A DNA stretch of 46,531 nt from an uncultured Clostridia bacterium (GCA_934229275.1 CAKQDN010000012.1:1-46531), one strand, 5' to 3'. Shown: positions 15,750 through 22,396, counted from the first letter of the stretch. A program made the numbers and translations. Notes: a model not told the origin generated them from the sequence alone.

Positions 15750-16595
15750 ATGTCGAAACTGCTTGTAACCGAAAAAAATTCGACGTTCTGGACTCAAATG
15801 GGAATAAGTTTTATGTCATCCTACTACATTCGCCACGGTAACTACTGTTATTGGGATGCGACCAAAGGAAAAAAACATTCCAGTTTGTTTCTGATCACGC
15901 AAGGTTCTGTAACTTTCAACATGCCGCTTTACAAGGTCGAAGCAAAGGCTGGCGACTATTTGTTTATGCCTGCGGAACTAAGGTACTATTCGGTATGGAT
16001 CGGCAGTCCCAACGCGGAATTCTACAGCGTTGATTTTGACCTGAATAAAGTTTCGAACAGGCAATTCGACCGCTCGTACGATATAAGCATAATCGAATGT
16101 GTGGATAAAGAACGCGCTTTAAACGATCTTAAATTTATCTACTCGGTCAACAATATGCCGTCGGACGAGGTTACTCCCGCGCTCATGCTTAAAGCGTTAT
16201 CGGTTTTCTACGCTCTGTTTGCCGACAGCCTGCCCGGAATCTCGGAAAGCACCGAGGACGATCTTCCGGAAAATCTTAAAAAAAGCGTTGACTACATCGA
16301 GCACCACTATAAAGAAGATTTCGGAGGAAAAGAAATCGCGGACGCAGGTTTTATCAGCGAATCGCGAATGTACCACCTTTTTTCGGAGCATTTCAAGTGT
16401 TCCCCCATCGAATATAAGAACAAACTGCGGATAAAAGACGCCGTGGAAATGCTTATTCAAACCGATAAATCGATTGAAACAATTGCTTACGAACTCGGGT
16501 TTGCCTCCTCGGCATACTTCAGAAGAGTTTTTCACTCAATAACCGGCTATTCTCCGCGCGTCTGCCGAACAAGCGCAAACAAACCCATTTTATAA
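15750..16595 (+). CDS. AraC-family transcriptional regulator
   Basis: 281 residues. An N-terminal cupin-like sensor (about 30-120: SLFLITQGSVTF, KAGDYLFMPAE) is followed by a C-terminal double helix-turn-helix of about 100 residues with the family signature IETIAYELGFASSAYFRRVF-like second HTH and a GYSPRVCR ending. Such proteins bind a small ligand, often a sugar, and activate neighbouring carbohydrate genes. The ATG at 15750 has GAGG eight bases upstream. The divergent gene is the esterase lipoprotein, the most likely target. The end overlaps the convergent phage-like gene by six bases. Confidence 0.9.
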   Translation: MSKLLVTEKNSTFWTQMGISFMSSYYIRHGNYCYWDATKGKKHSSLFLITQGSVTFNMPLYKVEAKAGDYLFMPAELRYYSVWIGSPNAEFYSVDFDLNKVSNRQFDRSYDISIIECVDKERALNDLKFIYSVNNMPSDEVTPALMLKALSVFYALFADSLPGISESTEDDLPENLKKSVDYIEHHYKEDFGGKEIADAGFISESRMYHLFSEHFKCSPIEYKNKLRIKDAVEMLIQTDKSIETIAYELGFASSAYFRRVFHSITGYSPRVCRTSANKPIL

Positions 16596-16967
16596 AAAAC
16601 GCCCGACCTTACGGAGCGGCTCTTCTTCCGCGCCAACAACTTTGGTGGACGGATTCTCCCCGATAATGTCACGCAGATATTCAAGGCACTTTCTGTCGCC
16701 TTTCAATGCGCCTGCCGTTACTTGCGCGCACCACATAGCGTAACCGTCGCCGTCGGTGGGCTTGTCCGTTACGGGATTGTTGAATTTGAACTGCTCTTTA
16801 AGAAGCAGTTTCATTGTTTCCCTGAGCGTTCTTTTCTCTTTGCGAGCCTTTACCGAAGCAATACCGCCCTTTGAGCCTCTTTCTCGTGCTACTTCTGTGC
16901 TTAGCGGCTGTCCTAACCATTCGGCTCTATACCGCTCCTTCGGCTCTGAATTTTTCTTTTTAGCCAT
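16590..16967 (-). CDS. Phage-type small protein, terminase small subunit-like
   Basis: 125 residues, very basic N-terminal half. The block ERGSKGGIASVKARKEKR and the C-terminal block GALKGDRKCLEYLRDIIGE (roughly 85-108) resemble a phage protein often annotated near terminase genes in Firmicutes phages; the assignment rests on remembered family patterns, so treat it as probable. An AAGGAGTGA lies upstream. A strong terminator (16988-17021) ends only about 20 bases upstream of its start, leaving no room for a normal promoter. Its stop codon overlaps the end of the AraC gene, which suggests it marks one edge of the accessory island. Confidence 0.6.
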   Translation of the reverse strand: MAKKKNSEPKERYRAEWLGQPLSTEVARERGSKGGIASVKARKEKRTLRETMKLLLKEQFKFNNPVTDKPTDGDGYAMWCAQVTAGALKGDRKCLEYLRDIIGENPSTKVVGAEEEPLRKVGRFL

Positions 16968-16987
16968 AATCTCACTCCTTGAAATAC

Positions 16988-17021
16988 AAAAAAGAGCAAC
17001 CTCGTTTTGAGGTCACTCTTT
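16988..17021 (-). terminator. Intrinsic terminator inside the phage-like island
   Basis: Minus-strand arms AAAGAG-TG-ACCTC and GAGGT-TG-CTCTTT with a short loop, followed by six T. It lies between the 49-residue gene and the terminase-like gene. Confidence 0.8.
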
Positions 17022-17040
17022 CATTTGGTTTTTTGGTATA

Positions 17041-17074
17041 TTAAAAGGAGCAAACGCTTTTGTCTGCTCCTTTA
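17041..17074 (-). terminator. Second intrinsic terminator inside the phage-like island
   Basis: Arms AAAGGAGCA and TGCTCCTTT (nine base pairs, 12-base loop), followed by TTTTAA on the minus strand. It ends the transcript of the three upstream island genes. Confidence 0.7.
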
Positions 17075-17082
17075 TGGTTTTG

Positions 17083-17232
17083 TTAGTCTAATTTCTCCGT
17101 GAACGCATAAACGTCGTCGCTTCCTTTGTTTAATTGCTTGCACGCTCTTATTTCGGCGTCTACCACCGACCAAGCGCGCACCTCACAAAGAAACTCGTCC
17201 GTCTGAAAATCGTATACATAGTATGTTTTCAT
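17083..17232 (-). CDS. Small hypothetical phage-like protein
   Basis: 49 residues: begins MKTYYVYDFQTDEFLCEVRA and ends FTEKLD. No membrane segment. The frame is intact, GGAGAA stands nine bases before the ATG, and it follows the 79-residue gene by 13 bases on the same strand with a terminator right behind it. It resembles short accessory proteins of phages in size and composition, but I do not recognise a family. Confidence 0.55.
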   Translation of the reverse strand: MKTYYVYDFQTDEFLCEVRAWSVVDAEIRACKQLNKGSDDVYAFTEKLD

Positions 17233-17245
17233 TTCTTGTTTCTCC

Positions 17246-17485
17246 TTAGTACATCAGTATCAGGCAATTCCCAACCGCTCCAACGCCGCCTATCATAAAC
17301 GTTTTACGGTCAATTTCGCCTTTGTTAAACTCGTTTAAATTTGTCTGATAATCGCGGCGGATTTTTTTCTCTTCCGAATGTAAATAGTCATCCACTTCCT
17401 TTTCGGAAAGACTTTTCCACCCGCTCCAAAATTCTTTTTTCACTTCTTTATAAAATTCTTCGTAAGTAGGAGCAACCTCTTTCAT
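17246..17485 (-). CDS. Small hypothetical phage-like protein
   Basis: 79 residues, highly charged and predicted helical up to about residue 65, then a short hydrophobic, Gly-rich tail (MIGGVGAVGNCLILMY). Its start overlaps the stop of the 254-residue gene by four bases (ATGA), so it is translationally coupled to it. Function unknown; the tight coupling suggests it acts with that protein. Confidence 0.6.
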   Translation of the reverse strand: MKEVAPTYEEFYKEVKKEFWSGWKSLSEKEVDDYLHSEEKKIRRDYQTNLNEFNKGEIDRKTFMIGGVGAVGNCLILMY

Positions 17486-18246
17486 TGTTTTTTACCTCCT
17501 ATTTGGTCATCTCTTATTTTCTGCGCCGCAAAGTAGTCTTTACTCTCCGGCACTCTGTTTCTAAAATCTTCAAGCGATTCGTTCGTCGCTTTACCTGTAT
17601 ATTTGTAAAATACTACGGGTTCTTTTTTATATTCGGGTTTCCAGTCTGTGGGAGCATATTCTTCGTCGAAATGCGTCCACGAAACAGGCTCGAAGCCGTT
17701 TCCCGTGTAAAAATCGTGATTACCCGAAAAAGAATCGAGTTTAACTCCGCCGTTCTTTACCGCAAATTTCATCAACTGCCAGCCACGCAAACTGTCATTT
17801 TCGTTCTTGCAAACCGCCACTATATCTCCGTCGGGCGTTATAGCAACGGTGCTTCCGCCGGGAGTAGTGTATTTCTTCGCGTTCGGATGTTCTTCGTCAA
17901 ACACTGCGCTATTCGGGGATGAAACTCTCCACGCTCGTTTTGGGTCTACCGTTGCTTTTGCTTCCGCCAGCGTTTTTACGAACGTGTCCGTGTCTACGCT
18001 TTTATATCCCGATTCGGCGGTGTCCTCCGAAGTGTTCTCGCTATGCTCTCCTAAGCCGTCCATATGCCCGCTTTTCTTCATTTCGGGCGTTTTTCCCGCT
18101 TCACCGAAAGCCTGCTTGATTGCTTCTTCCTGCGACTGTCCTTTCTTTATCGGAACGTGATTGCCCTTGACCGTTATCCAACGTTCTATTTCGTCGCTCT
18201 CGCCCATTCCGTCCATAAGTCCGGTCTTTTTGAACTCTTCCGCCAT
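17482..18246 (-). CDS. Phage-associated protein with duplicated GLMDGMGE-type motif and GNAT-like C-terminal domain
   Basis: 254 residues from the ATG at 18246 (GGAG eight bases upstream). Residues ~5-15 (KKTGLMDGMGE) and ~60-70 (KKSGHMDGLGE) are two copies of one motif. Between them lies WITVKGNHVPIKKGQS, a segment I associate with phage head-morphogenesis (MuF-type) proteins and their cargo. The C-terminal half has GGSTVAITPDGDIVAVCKN, then RGWQLMKFAVKNGG and NHDFYTGNGFEPVSW, which read like the strand-helix-strand and N..FY..GF core of a GNAT fold; this is inference. It is the first gene of the island operon, with a strong promoter at 18283-18311. Confidence 0.6.
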   Translation of the reverse strand: MAEEFKKTGLMDGMGESDEIERWITVKGNHVPIKKGQSQEEAIKQAFGEAGKTPEMKKSGHMDGLGEHSENTSEDTAESGYKSVDTDTFVKTLAEAKATVDPKRAWRVSSPNSAVFDEEHPNAKKYTTPGGSTVAITPDGDIVAVCKNENDSLRGWQLMKFAVKNGGVKLDSFSGNHDFYTGNGFEPVSWTHFDEEYAPTDWKPEYKKEPVVFYKYTGKATNESLEDFRNRVPESKDYFAAQKIRDDQIGGKKQ

Positions 18247-18282
18247 AATGCTTTCTCCATAACAAAAAAGCATTACCTTTGT

Positions 18283-18311
18283 ATTTTAACACATATTTTT
18301 CTATGTGTCAA
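18283..18311 (-). promoter_or_regulatory. SigA-type promoter with operator-like palindrome, phage-like island
   Basis: Minus strand TTGACA (18306-18311), 17-base spacer, TAAAAT (18283-18288), 36 bases before the ATG. The spacer holds the inverted repeat ACACATA-N6-TATGTGT, a probable repressor site. Confidence 0.82.
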
Positions 18312-18369
18312 TGGTAACGCTTATCTTTTCGCGACTTTTTTCTTTTTCCGTCGCTTTATATTTCTTCAC
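18301..18369 (-). CDS. 22-codon frame, possible remnant of a ribbon-helix-helix regulator
   Basis: GTG-initiated frame encoding VKKYKATEKEKSREKISVTI then DT and a TAG stop. The KISVTID pattern resembles the beginning of CopG/Arc-type ribbon-helix-helix repressors, which continue for another 30 or more residues; here the frame ends at the second promoter box. A TATAAT lies exactly six bases before the GTG. It may be a truncated repressor, a leader peptide, or chance. Confidence 0.3.
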   Translation of the reverse strand: MKKYKATEKEKSREKISVTIDT

Positions 18370-18396
18370 GCTACCATTATAACACATATTTTCTCC

Positions 18397-18432
18397 AAAA
18401 AAACAACCGCTCTCGAAAAGAGAACGGTTGTT
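18397..18432 (-). terminator. Intrinsic terminator of the six-tRNA operon
   Basis: Minus-strand arms AAACAACCG and CGGTTGTTT, extended by GAGA/CTCTC, followed by seven T. It begins right at the CCA end of tRNA-Lys. Confidence 0.88.
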
Positions 18433-18508
18433 TGGTGGCTCATCCGGGAATCGAACCCGGGACACCATGATTAAAAGTCATGTGCTCTACCGGCTGAGCT
18501 AATGAACC
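18433..18508 (-). tRNA. tRNA-Lys (anticodon TTT)
   Basis: Acceptor GGTTCAT/ATGAGCC, anticodon stem CATGA/TCATG with loop CTTTTAA (anticodon TTT), T-loop TTCGATT, discriminator A and encoded CCA. Last gene of the six-tRNA operon. Confidence 0.95.
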
Positions 18509-18516
18509 ACGAATAT

Positions 18517-18592
18517 TGGCTGGGGTGGTAGGATTCGAACCTACGGGATGTTGGAGTCAGAGTCCAATGCCTTACCACTTGGCGACACCCCA
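18517..18592 (-). tRNA. tRNA-Gln (anticodon CTG)
   Basis: Acceptor TGGGGTG/CACCCCA, anticodon stem TTGGA/TCCAA with loop CTCTGAC (anticodon CTG), normal T-loop TTCGAAT, discriminator G and encoded CCA. Confidence 0.95.
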
Positions 18593-18612
18593 ATATAATA
18601 TAAATTTGCAAG

Positions 18613-18687
18613 TGGCTGGGGTGGCAGGATTCGGACCTGCGAATGCGAAAGTCAAAGTCTCGTGCCTTACCGCTTGGCGACACCCCA
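18613..18687 (-). tRNA. tRNA-Gln (anticodon TTG) with C55
   Basis: Acceptor TGGGGTG/CACCCCA, anticodon loop CTTTGAC (anticodon TTG) closed by CGAGA/TTTCG with one G-T pair, discriminator G and encoded CCA. The T-arm is GCAGG-TCCGAAT-CCTGC: the normally invariant U55 is C, unlike in the neighbouring tRNA-Gln(CTG). Confidence 0.92.
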
Positions 18688-18700
18688 ACAAAAAAATTAA

Positions 18701-18778
18701 TGGGGTGAGTAAAGAGAGTCGAACTCTTGACCTCCAGGGCCACAACCTGGCGCTCTAACCAACTGAGCTATACCCACC
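18701..18778 (-). tRNA. tRNA-His (anticodon GTG)
   Basis: Anticodon stem CCAGG/CCTGG with loop TTGTGGC (anticodon GTG). Acceptor GTGGGTA/TACTCAC has the extra 5' G(-1) opposite C73, the identity element of tRNA-His; CCA is encoded. Confidence 0.95.
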
Positions 18779-18790
18779 ACGCATTTCTGC

Positions 18791-18867
<77 letters not shown>

Positions 18868-18873
18868 ATATAG

Positions 18874-18947
18874 TGGAGCGGGTGATGGGAATCGGACCCA
18901 CGCAGCCAGCTTGGAAGGCTGGAACTCTACCATTGAGCTACACCCGC
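18874..18947 (-). tRNA. tRNA-Gly (anticodon TCC) with C55
   Basis: Acceptor GCGGGTG/CACCCGC, anticodon stem CCAGC/GCTGG with loop CTTCCAA (anticodon TCC), discriminator T and encoded CCA. The T-arm GTGGG-TCCGATT-CCCAT has C instead of U at position 55. First gene of the six-tRNA operon. Confidence 0.92.
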
Positions 18948-18972
18948 AGATATACGCCACACATGCCTTAAA

Positions 18973-19001
18973 ATAATACCACAATAATTTGCATTTGTCA
19001 A
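18973..19001 (-). promoter_or_regulatory. SigA-type promoter of the six-tRNA operon
   Basis: Minus strand TTGACA (18996-19001), 17-base spacer, TATTAT (18973-18978), about 25 bases before tRNA-Gly. Confidence 0.9.
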
Positions 19002-19007
19002 CGATTT

Positions 19008-19487
19008 TTACGCACTTATATAAATTATTTTTGGAAAAATCTTACCTTGCTCCTCTGTTATGACGCAATAGGACGCCTGAGAGAACCTCGGCTCCGCCAA
19101 ACTGCCCGGATTTACGAGTGTTACGCCGTCATATTCCTCGATAAGCGCTTCGTGCGTATGCCCGAACAAAGCATAGTCGCAACCGGCTTCCTTTGCCGCG
19201 TAAGTAATATCGAGCAAATCTCTTTTAACTCCGTAACGATGTCCGTGCGCGATAAATAATTTATGACCGTGCCACTCAAACACTTCTTTATCTTCATAAG
19301 CCTTAATGCCGTCGCAGTTGCCGTTTACCGCTATTATCGGAACGGTGATTTCTTTTTTTAAAGGGTACAGATCGCCGGTGCAGTCGCCGAGAAAAATCAG
19401 ATAGTCGGCGTCGTTTATTATCGGCAACAGATTTTTAAGTTTTTCGACTCTTCCGTGAGTATCCGAAATTACGATAAGATATTTCAT
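19008..19487 (-). CDS. MJ0936/YfcE-family metallophosphodiesterase
   Basis: 159 residues, the usual size. Calcineurin-like metal-binding motifs appear in order: SDTHG (8-12), LGDCTGD (~33-39), GNCD (~57-60), AHGHRYG (~80-86) and GHTHEA (~107-112). Members hydrolyse small phosphodiesters in the cytoplasm with Mn or Fe. It overlaps the end of rdgB by four bases, the common rdgB-yfcE (ysnA-ysnB) pairing of Firmicutes, so the two are coupled. Confidence 0.92.
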   Translation of the reverse strand: MKYLIVISDTHGRVEKLKNLLPIINDADYLIFLGDCTGDLYPLKKEITVPIIAVNGNCDGIKAYEDKEVFEWHGHKLFIAHGHRYGVKRDLLDITYAAKEAGCDYALFGHTHEALIEEYDGVTLVNPGSLAEPRFSQASYCVITEEQGKIFPKIIYISA

Positions 19488-20053
19488 ATTTTCTCCGACA
19501 GAGCCTTAAACGCCCTCGAGCGGTGACTTACAGAATTTTTCTCTTCGAACGAAGCAAGTCCGAAACTCTTTTTCAGTTCTACGGAATAGAACAGCGGATC
19601 GTAGCCGAATCCGCCGTCGCCTTGCGGAGCATACAATATCTCTCCTTCCACTCTTCCCGGTGCCGTTACGGTGCGCTCTCCGTCGTAGTAAACGGCACAG
19701 CACACAAACGCAGCCTTTCGATCGGCTTTGTCTTCGAGATTTTGAAGAAGTTTAGCATTATTTGCGGCGTCGGAATGTTCTTCGCCGGCATACCGCGCGG
19801 AATACACTCCGGGCTCGCCTCCGAGCGAATACACTTCAAGTCCGCTGTCATCGCTGATAACGGGCATGCGAACGGCGTCGTAAACTGCTTTTGCTTTAAT
19901 GATCGCGTTTTCCTCGAAGGTCGATCCGGTTTCCTCGGGGTCGATTTCGACATTGCAATCGGACAGCGACAGAACTTCGTACTTTCCGTCTAAAATGGCG
20001 CGTATTTCGTTTAATTTTCCTTTGTTATTCGATGCGAGAACGAGTTTTTTCAT
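19484..20053 (-). CDS. rdgB: XTP/dITP pyrophosphatase (RdgB/HAM1 family)
   Basis: 189 residues. SNNKGKLNEI at the N-terminus, the catalytic DDSGLEV motif (~65-71), GGFGYDPLF and SHRSRA near the C-terminus define the family, which removes deaminated purine nucleotides (XTP, ITP, dITP) from the pool. I start it at MKKLVLAS (20053). No Shine-Dalgarno precedes this ATG; instead a -10-like TATTCT lies seven bases upstream, so the message may be leaderless. An earlier in-frame start would lie inside the promoter. Confidence 0.93.
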   Translation of the reverse strand: MKKLVLASNNKGKLNEIRAILDGKYEVLSLSDCNVEIDPEETGSTFEENAIIKAKAVYDAVRMPVISDDSGLEVYSLGGEPGVYSARYAGEEHSDAANNAKLLQNLEDKADRKAAFVCCAVYYDGERTVTAPGRVEGEILYAPQGDGGFGYDPLFYSVELKKSFGLASFEEKNSVSHRSRAFKALSEKI

Positions 20054-20060
20054 ACCATAT

Positions 20061-20089
20061 AGAATACAGCAAAAAAAAGAATAAGTCAA
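20061..20089 (-). promoter_or_regulatory. Possible rdgB promoter overlapping the spoIVA terminator
   Basis: Minus strand TTGACT (20084-20089), 17-base spacer, TATTCT (20061-20066). The -35 lies in the 3' arm of the spoIVA terminator and the spacer includes its T tract, so part of the match may be coincidental. Confidence 0.55.
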
Positions 20090-20114
20090 CCGCTTTTACG
20101 CAGTCGACTTATTC
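20071..20114 (-). terminator. Intrinsic terminator of spoIVA
   Basis: Minus-strand arms GAATAAGTC and GACTTATTC (nine perfect pairs) with an 18-base loop, followed by eight T. Confidence 0.88.
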
Positions 20115-20126
20115 CGCATCCGATAT

Positions 20127-21611
20127 TTACAGCAGAATACAGATTACTCCGCCTTTGCCTTCGTTGATTATCCTGGAAAGCGTTCTTCGCATTTTCCTTT
20201 GCGCTTCGGGCGGCATATTCGCGAGTTTATCGTTTATTCCGTCGTTGACAAGCACGTTCATCGTCTTGCCGAACATTTCGGTTTTCCAGATTCCGAGTTC
20301 GTCGCCTTCGAAACTTTCGATCATCTTTTTAACTGTTTCTTCGCTTTGCTGCTCGGTTCCCATAATCGGACTTACCTCGGCGCTTACGTCCACTTCCATT
20401 ATGTGAAGCGACGGCGCGCTCGCTTTTAATTTAACGCCGTATCTCGACCCCTGCCGCACTATCTCGGGCTGTTCGAGTTTCATTTCGTCGATAGACGGAG
20501 TTACGACGCCGTAACCGGTCTGCCGTACGCTTTCGAGCGCGTTTTTGATCTTGTCGTACTCGCGTTTTGCTCCGGCAAGTTCTTTTACATACGACATAAG
20601 CGCAAAATCGTCACTTATATCGTCGCCGCAAGTATCCGACAACGCGCGATAGAACAGACCTTCCTTTACCTTAACCGAATACGTTATTCTGCCGCTGCCG
20701 AGGTCGATATTATCGGCAGATGCGTTTTCGAAAAACGGACTTTCTTCGAACGCTTTTACGACCTTTTCCCAATCGGACATTTTGGTCATATTTTCACAGC
20801 ACGACAGCACGCCCGAGCAAAGAGACGCGATTATCTCGTTATCGCGAGGCAGAGCGCGCACCCATTTGTTTACGTTGACGTTCACGTCGGACAGAGGGAA
20901 TTCCATCAAAAGATTTTCGAGTATATGAAGAACGTCTTCTTCACCCATATTGAGAACGTCTATCGGCATAACCTTCGCCGAATATTTTTCGCTTAAATTT
21001 GCGGCGAGTTTTTGCGTTTCGCTCGAACCCGGCACGGATGAATTGAGAAGAACTATAAACGGTTTACCTAGCGCCGTGAGTTCGTTAACGACCCGCTCTT
21101 CCGCGGCAACGTAGTTTACGCGCGGAATTTCGGTGTCAATCGAACCGTCGGTGGTTACGACTATGCCGACGGTGGAATGTTGGCGAATAACCTTCTGAGT
21201 GCCTGTTTCGGCTGCTTTTTCGAACGGCATGGCTTCGTCCGACCACGGAGTTTTCACCATTCTCGGATTATTGTCCTCATCGACGTTACCGGTTGCGCCT
21301 TCTATAAGATACCCGACGCAATCGACAAGCCGAACTTTGACGTCCACGTTGTCGGACAATTTAAGTTCGACAGCCTGATTGGGAACGAATTTAGGCTGCG
21401 TCGTCATTATCGTTCTGCCGTTCGCGCTTTGAGGCAATTCGTCGCGAAGTCTGTTCATTTCGTCGTCGTCTTCCATTTTCGGTAAAACGGCGTTTTTCAT
21501 AAAATTGGTTATGAACGTCGATTTACCGGCGCGCACCGGTCCGACCACTCCGATATATACGTCGCCGCCGGTGCGCTCGCGTATATCCCTGTAAATATCG
21601 TACTCTTCCAT
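20127..21611 (-). CDS. spoIVA: Stage IV sporulation protein A (spore coat morphogenetic ATPase)
   Basis: 494 residues, matching Bacillus SpoIVA (about 492). The N-terminal TRAFAC-type ATPase has the P-loop GPVRAGKST (~24-32) and a switch region VDCVGYLIEGA; the C-terminal part ends in the conserved polymerising tail, with GGVICILL at the end. It hydrolyses ATP, polymerises on the outer forespore membrane in the mother cell and anchors the coat. I chose the ATG at 21611, which has GGAGG eight bases upstream, over one five codons earlier. It follows plsY, and a SigE-like promoter is present; gpsA, often between plsY and spoIVA, is absent. Confidence 0.96.
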   Translation of the reverse strand: MEEYDIYRDIRERTGGDVYIGVVGPVRAGKSTFITNFMKNAVLPKMEDDDEMNRLRDELPQSANGRTIMTTQPKFVPNQAVELKLSDNVDVKVRLVDCVGYLIEGATGNVDEDNNPRMVKTPWSDEAMPFEKAAETGTQKVIRQHSTVGIVVTTDGSIDTEIPRVNYVAAEERVVNELTALGKPFIVLLNSSVPGSSETQKLAANLSEKYSAKVMPIDVLNMGEEDVLHILENLLMEFPLSDVNVNVNKWVRALPRDNEIIASLCSGVLSCCENMTKMSDWEKVVKAFEESPFFENASADNIDLGSGRITYSVKVKEGLFYRALSDTCGDDISDDFALMSYVKELAGAKREYDKIKNALESVRQTGYGVVTPSIDEMKLEQPEIVRQGSRYGVKLKASAPSLHIMEVDVSAEVSPIMGTEQQSEETVKKMIESFEGDELGIWKTEMFGKTMNVLVNDGINDKLANMPPEAQRKMRRTLSRIINEGKGGVICILL

Positions 21612-21637
21612 ACAAAAATCCTCCACAATGATAGTAC

Positions 21638-21665
21638 ATTTTATGCGGAGGATTTCTTTTTATTC
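21638..21665 (-). promoter_or_regulatory. Possible SigE-type promoter of spoIVA
   Basis: Minus strand GAATAAA (21659-21665), 13 bases, CATAAAAT (21638-21645), similar to the SigE pattern KMATATT-N(13-14)-CATACAMT, 26 bases before the start codon. Expected biologically, since spoIVA belongs to the SigE regulon, but the -35 match is imperfect. Confidence 0.38.
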
Positions 21666-21694
21666 GCGTTACCGTTTATTTTGCGATTAAATTA

Positions 21695-22396
21695 TTATGC
21701 CGCGAGAGCAATCTCGTCGTCCTTTTTATCGTCCTTTTTCGGCTTATCTTTTTTGCGTGAGAACAGGTTGATTTTATTTTCCGTGCCGAGCACGAGGCGT
21801 TCGATGTTTTTGCGGTGCATGCAGATTATAGCCACGAGAATCGCCAGCAGCGCAAAACCGCCTATATAATCGCCCGAAGCAAACTCACGCACGCTTTCGA
21901 CTATCAGCGGAATACCGACTCCCACGAACGAACCTATAAATCCGATTTTCGTGATTATTATGACTATAAGCAAAAGCGCGAACGATATTACGCCTAAAAG
22001 CGGATTGAGAACAATGCAGATGCCGAGAGTACTCGCAACTCCTTTACCGCCTTTGAACCGATAATACACGGGAAAAATATGTCCGATTATAACGCCCAGT
22101 CCGCAAAGGCACGCGCCTATACGGCTTCCTTCGAATGAGAAACGTGTTCCGAGAACGTACCAGCCGAGAATAGCCGGTAGCGCACCTTTCAACGCGTCCA
22201 TAAGTAATGTCAGAGCGCCCCACCAGAGTCCGACGCTGCGCACCATGTTCATGGCGCCAGGGTTACCGCTTCCGAGATTGCGTATATCGTAGCCGAGTAT
22301 TTTACAAATGATGATTGCGTTGTTAATGCTGCCACCCAAATACGAAATCAGAATACAGCCGATATATAATGAAATCTGTACCAATATTGCCAACAA
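21695..22396 (-). CDS. plsY: Glycerol-3-phosphate acyltransferase PlsY
   Basis: 233 residues; integral membrane protein with about five segments. Conserved PlsY blocks: GSGNPGAMN (motif 1), FPVYYRFKGGKGVAS (motif 2, with GGKG) and late helices. It transfers the acyl group from acyl-phosphate to glycerol-3-phosphate, starting phospholipid synthesis. The frame stays open upstream into der, but the homologous part begins near 22396; I prefer a TTG at 22396, ten bases after GGAGG at 22407-22411. A GTG at 22405 lies too close to that site. The lysine/aspartate-rich tail (KKDKPKKDDKKDDE) is longer than usual. The der-plsY-spoIVA order is typical of Clostridia apart from the missing gpsA. Confidence 0.88.
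   Translation of the reverse strand: MLAILVQISLYIGCILISYLGGSINNAIIICKILGYDIRNLGSGNPGAMNMVRSVGLWWGALTLLMDALKGALPAILGWYVLGTRFSFEGSRIGACLCGLGVIIGHIFPVYYRFKGGKGVASTLGICIVLNPLLGVISFALLLIVIIITKIGFIGSFVGVGIPLIVESVREFASGDYIGGFALLAILVAIICMHRKNIERLVLGTENKINLFSRKKDKPKKDDKKDDEIALAA

Larger units (their letters stand above)
18283..18392. repeat. Duplicated 17-base promoter box
   Basis: ATTTTAACACATATTTT (18283-18299) and ATTATAACACATATTTT (18376-18392) differ at one base of 17. Each contains a -10 hexamer on the minus strand (TAAAAT and TATAAT) preceded by TATGTGT. The two copies flank a 22-codon open frame. Confidence 0.8.

Noticed and set aside
16590..18510. Attachment site duplication at tRNA-Lys
   Set aside because: I looked for a second copy of the tRNA 3' end on the far side of the island near 16590 and did not see one, and no integrase is present.
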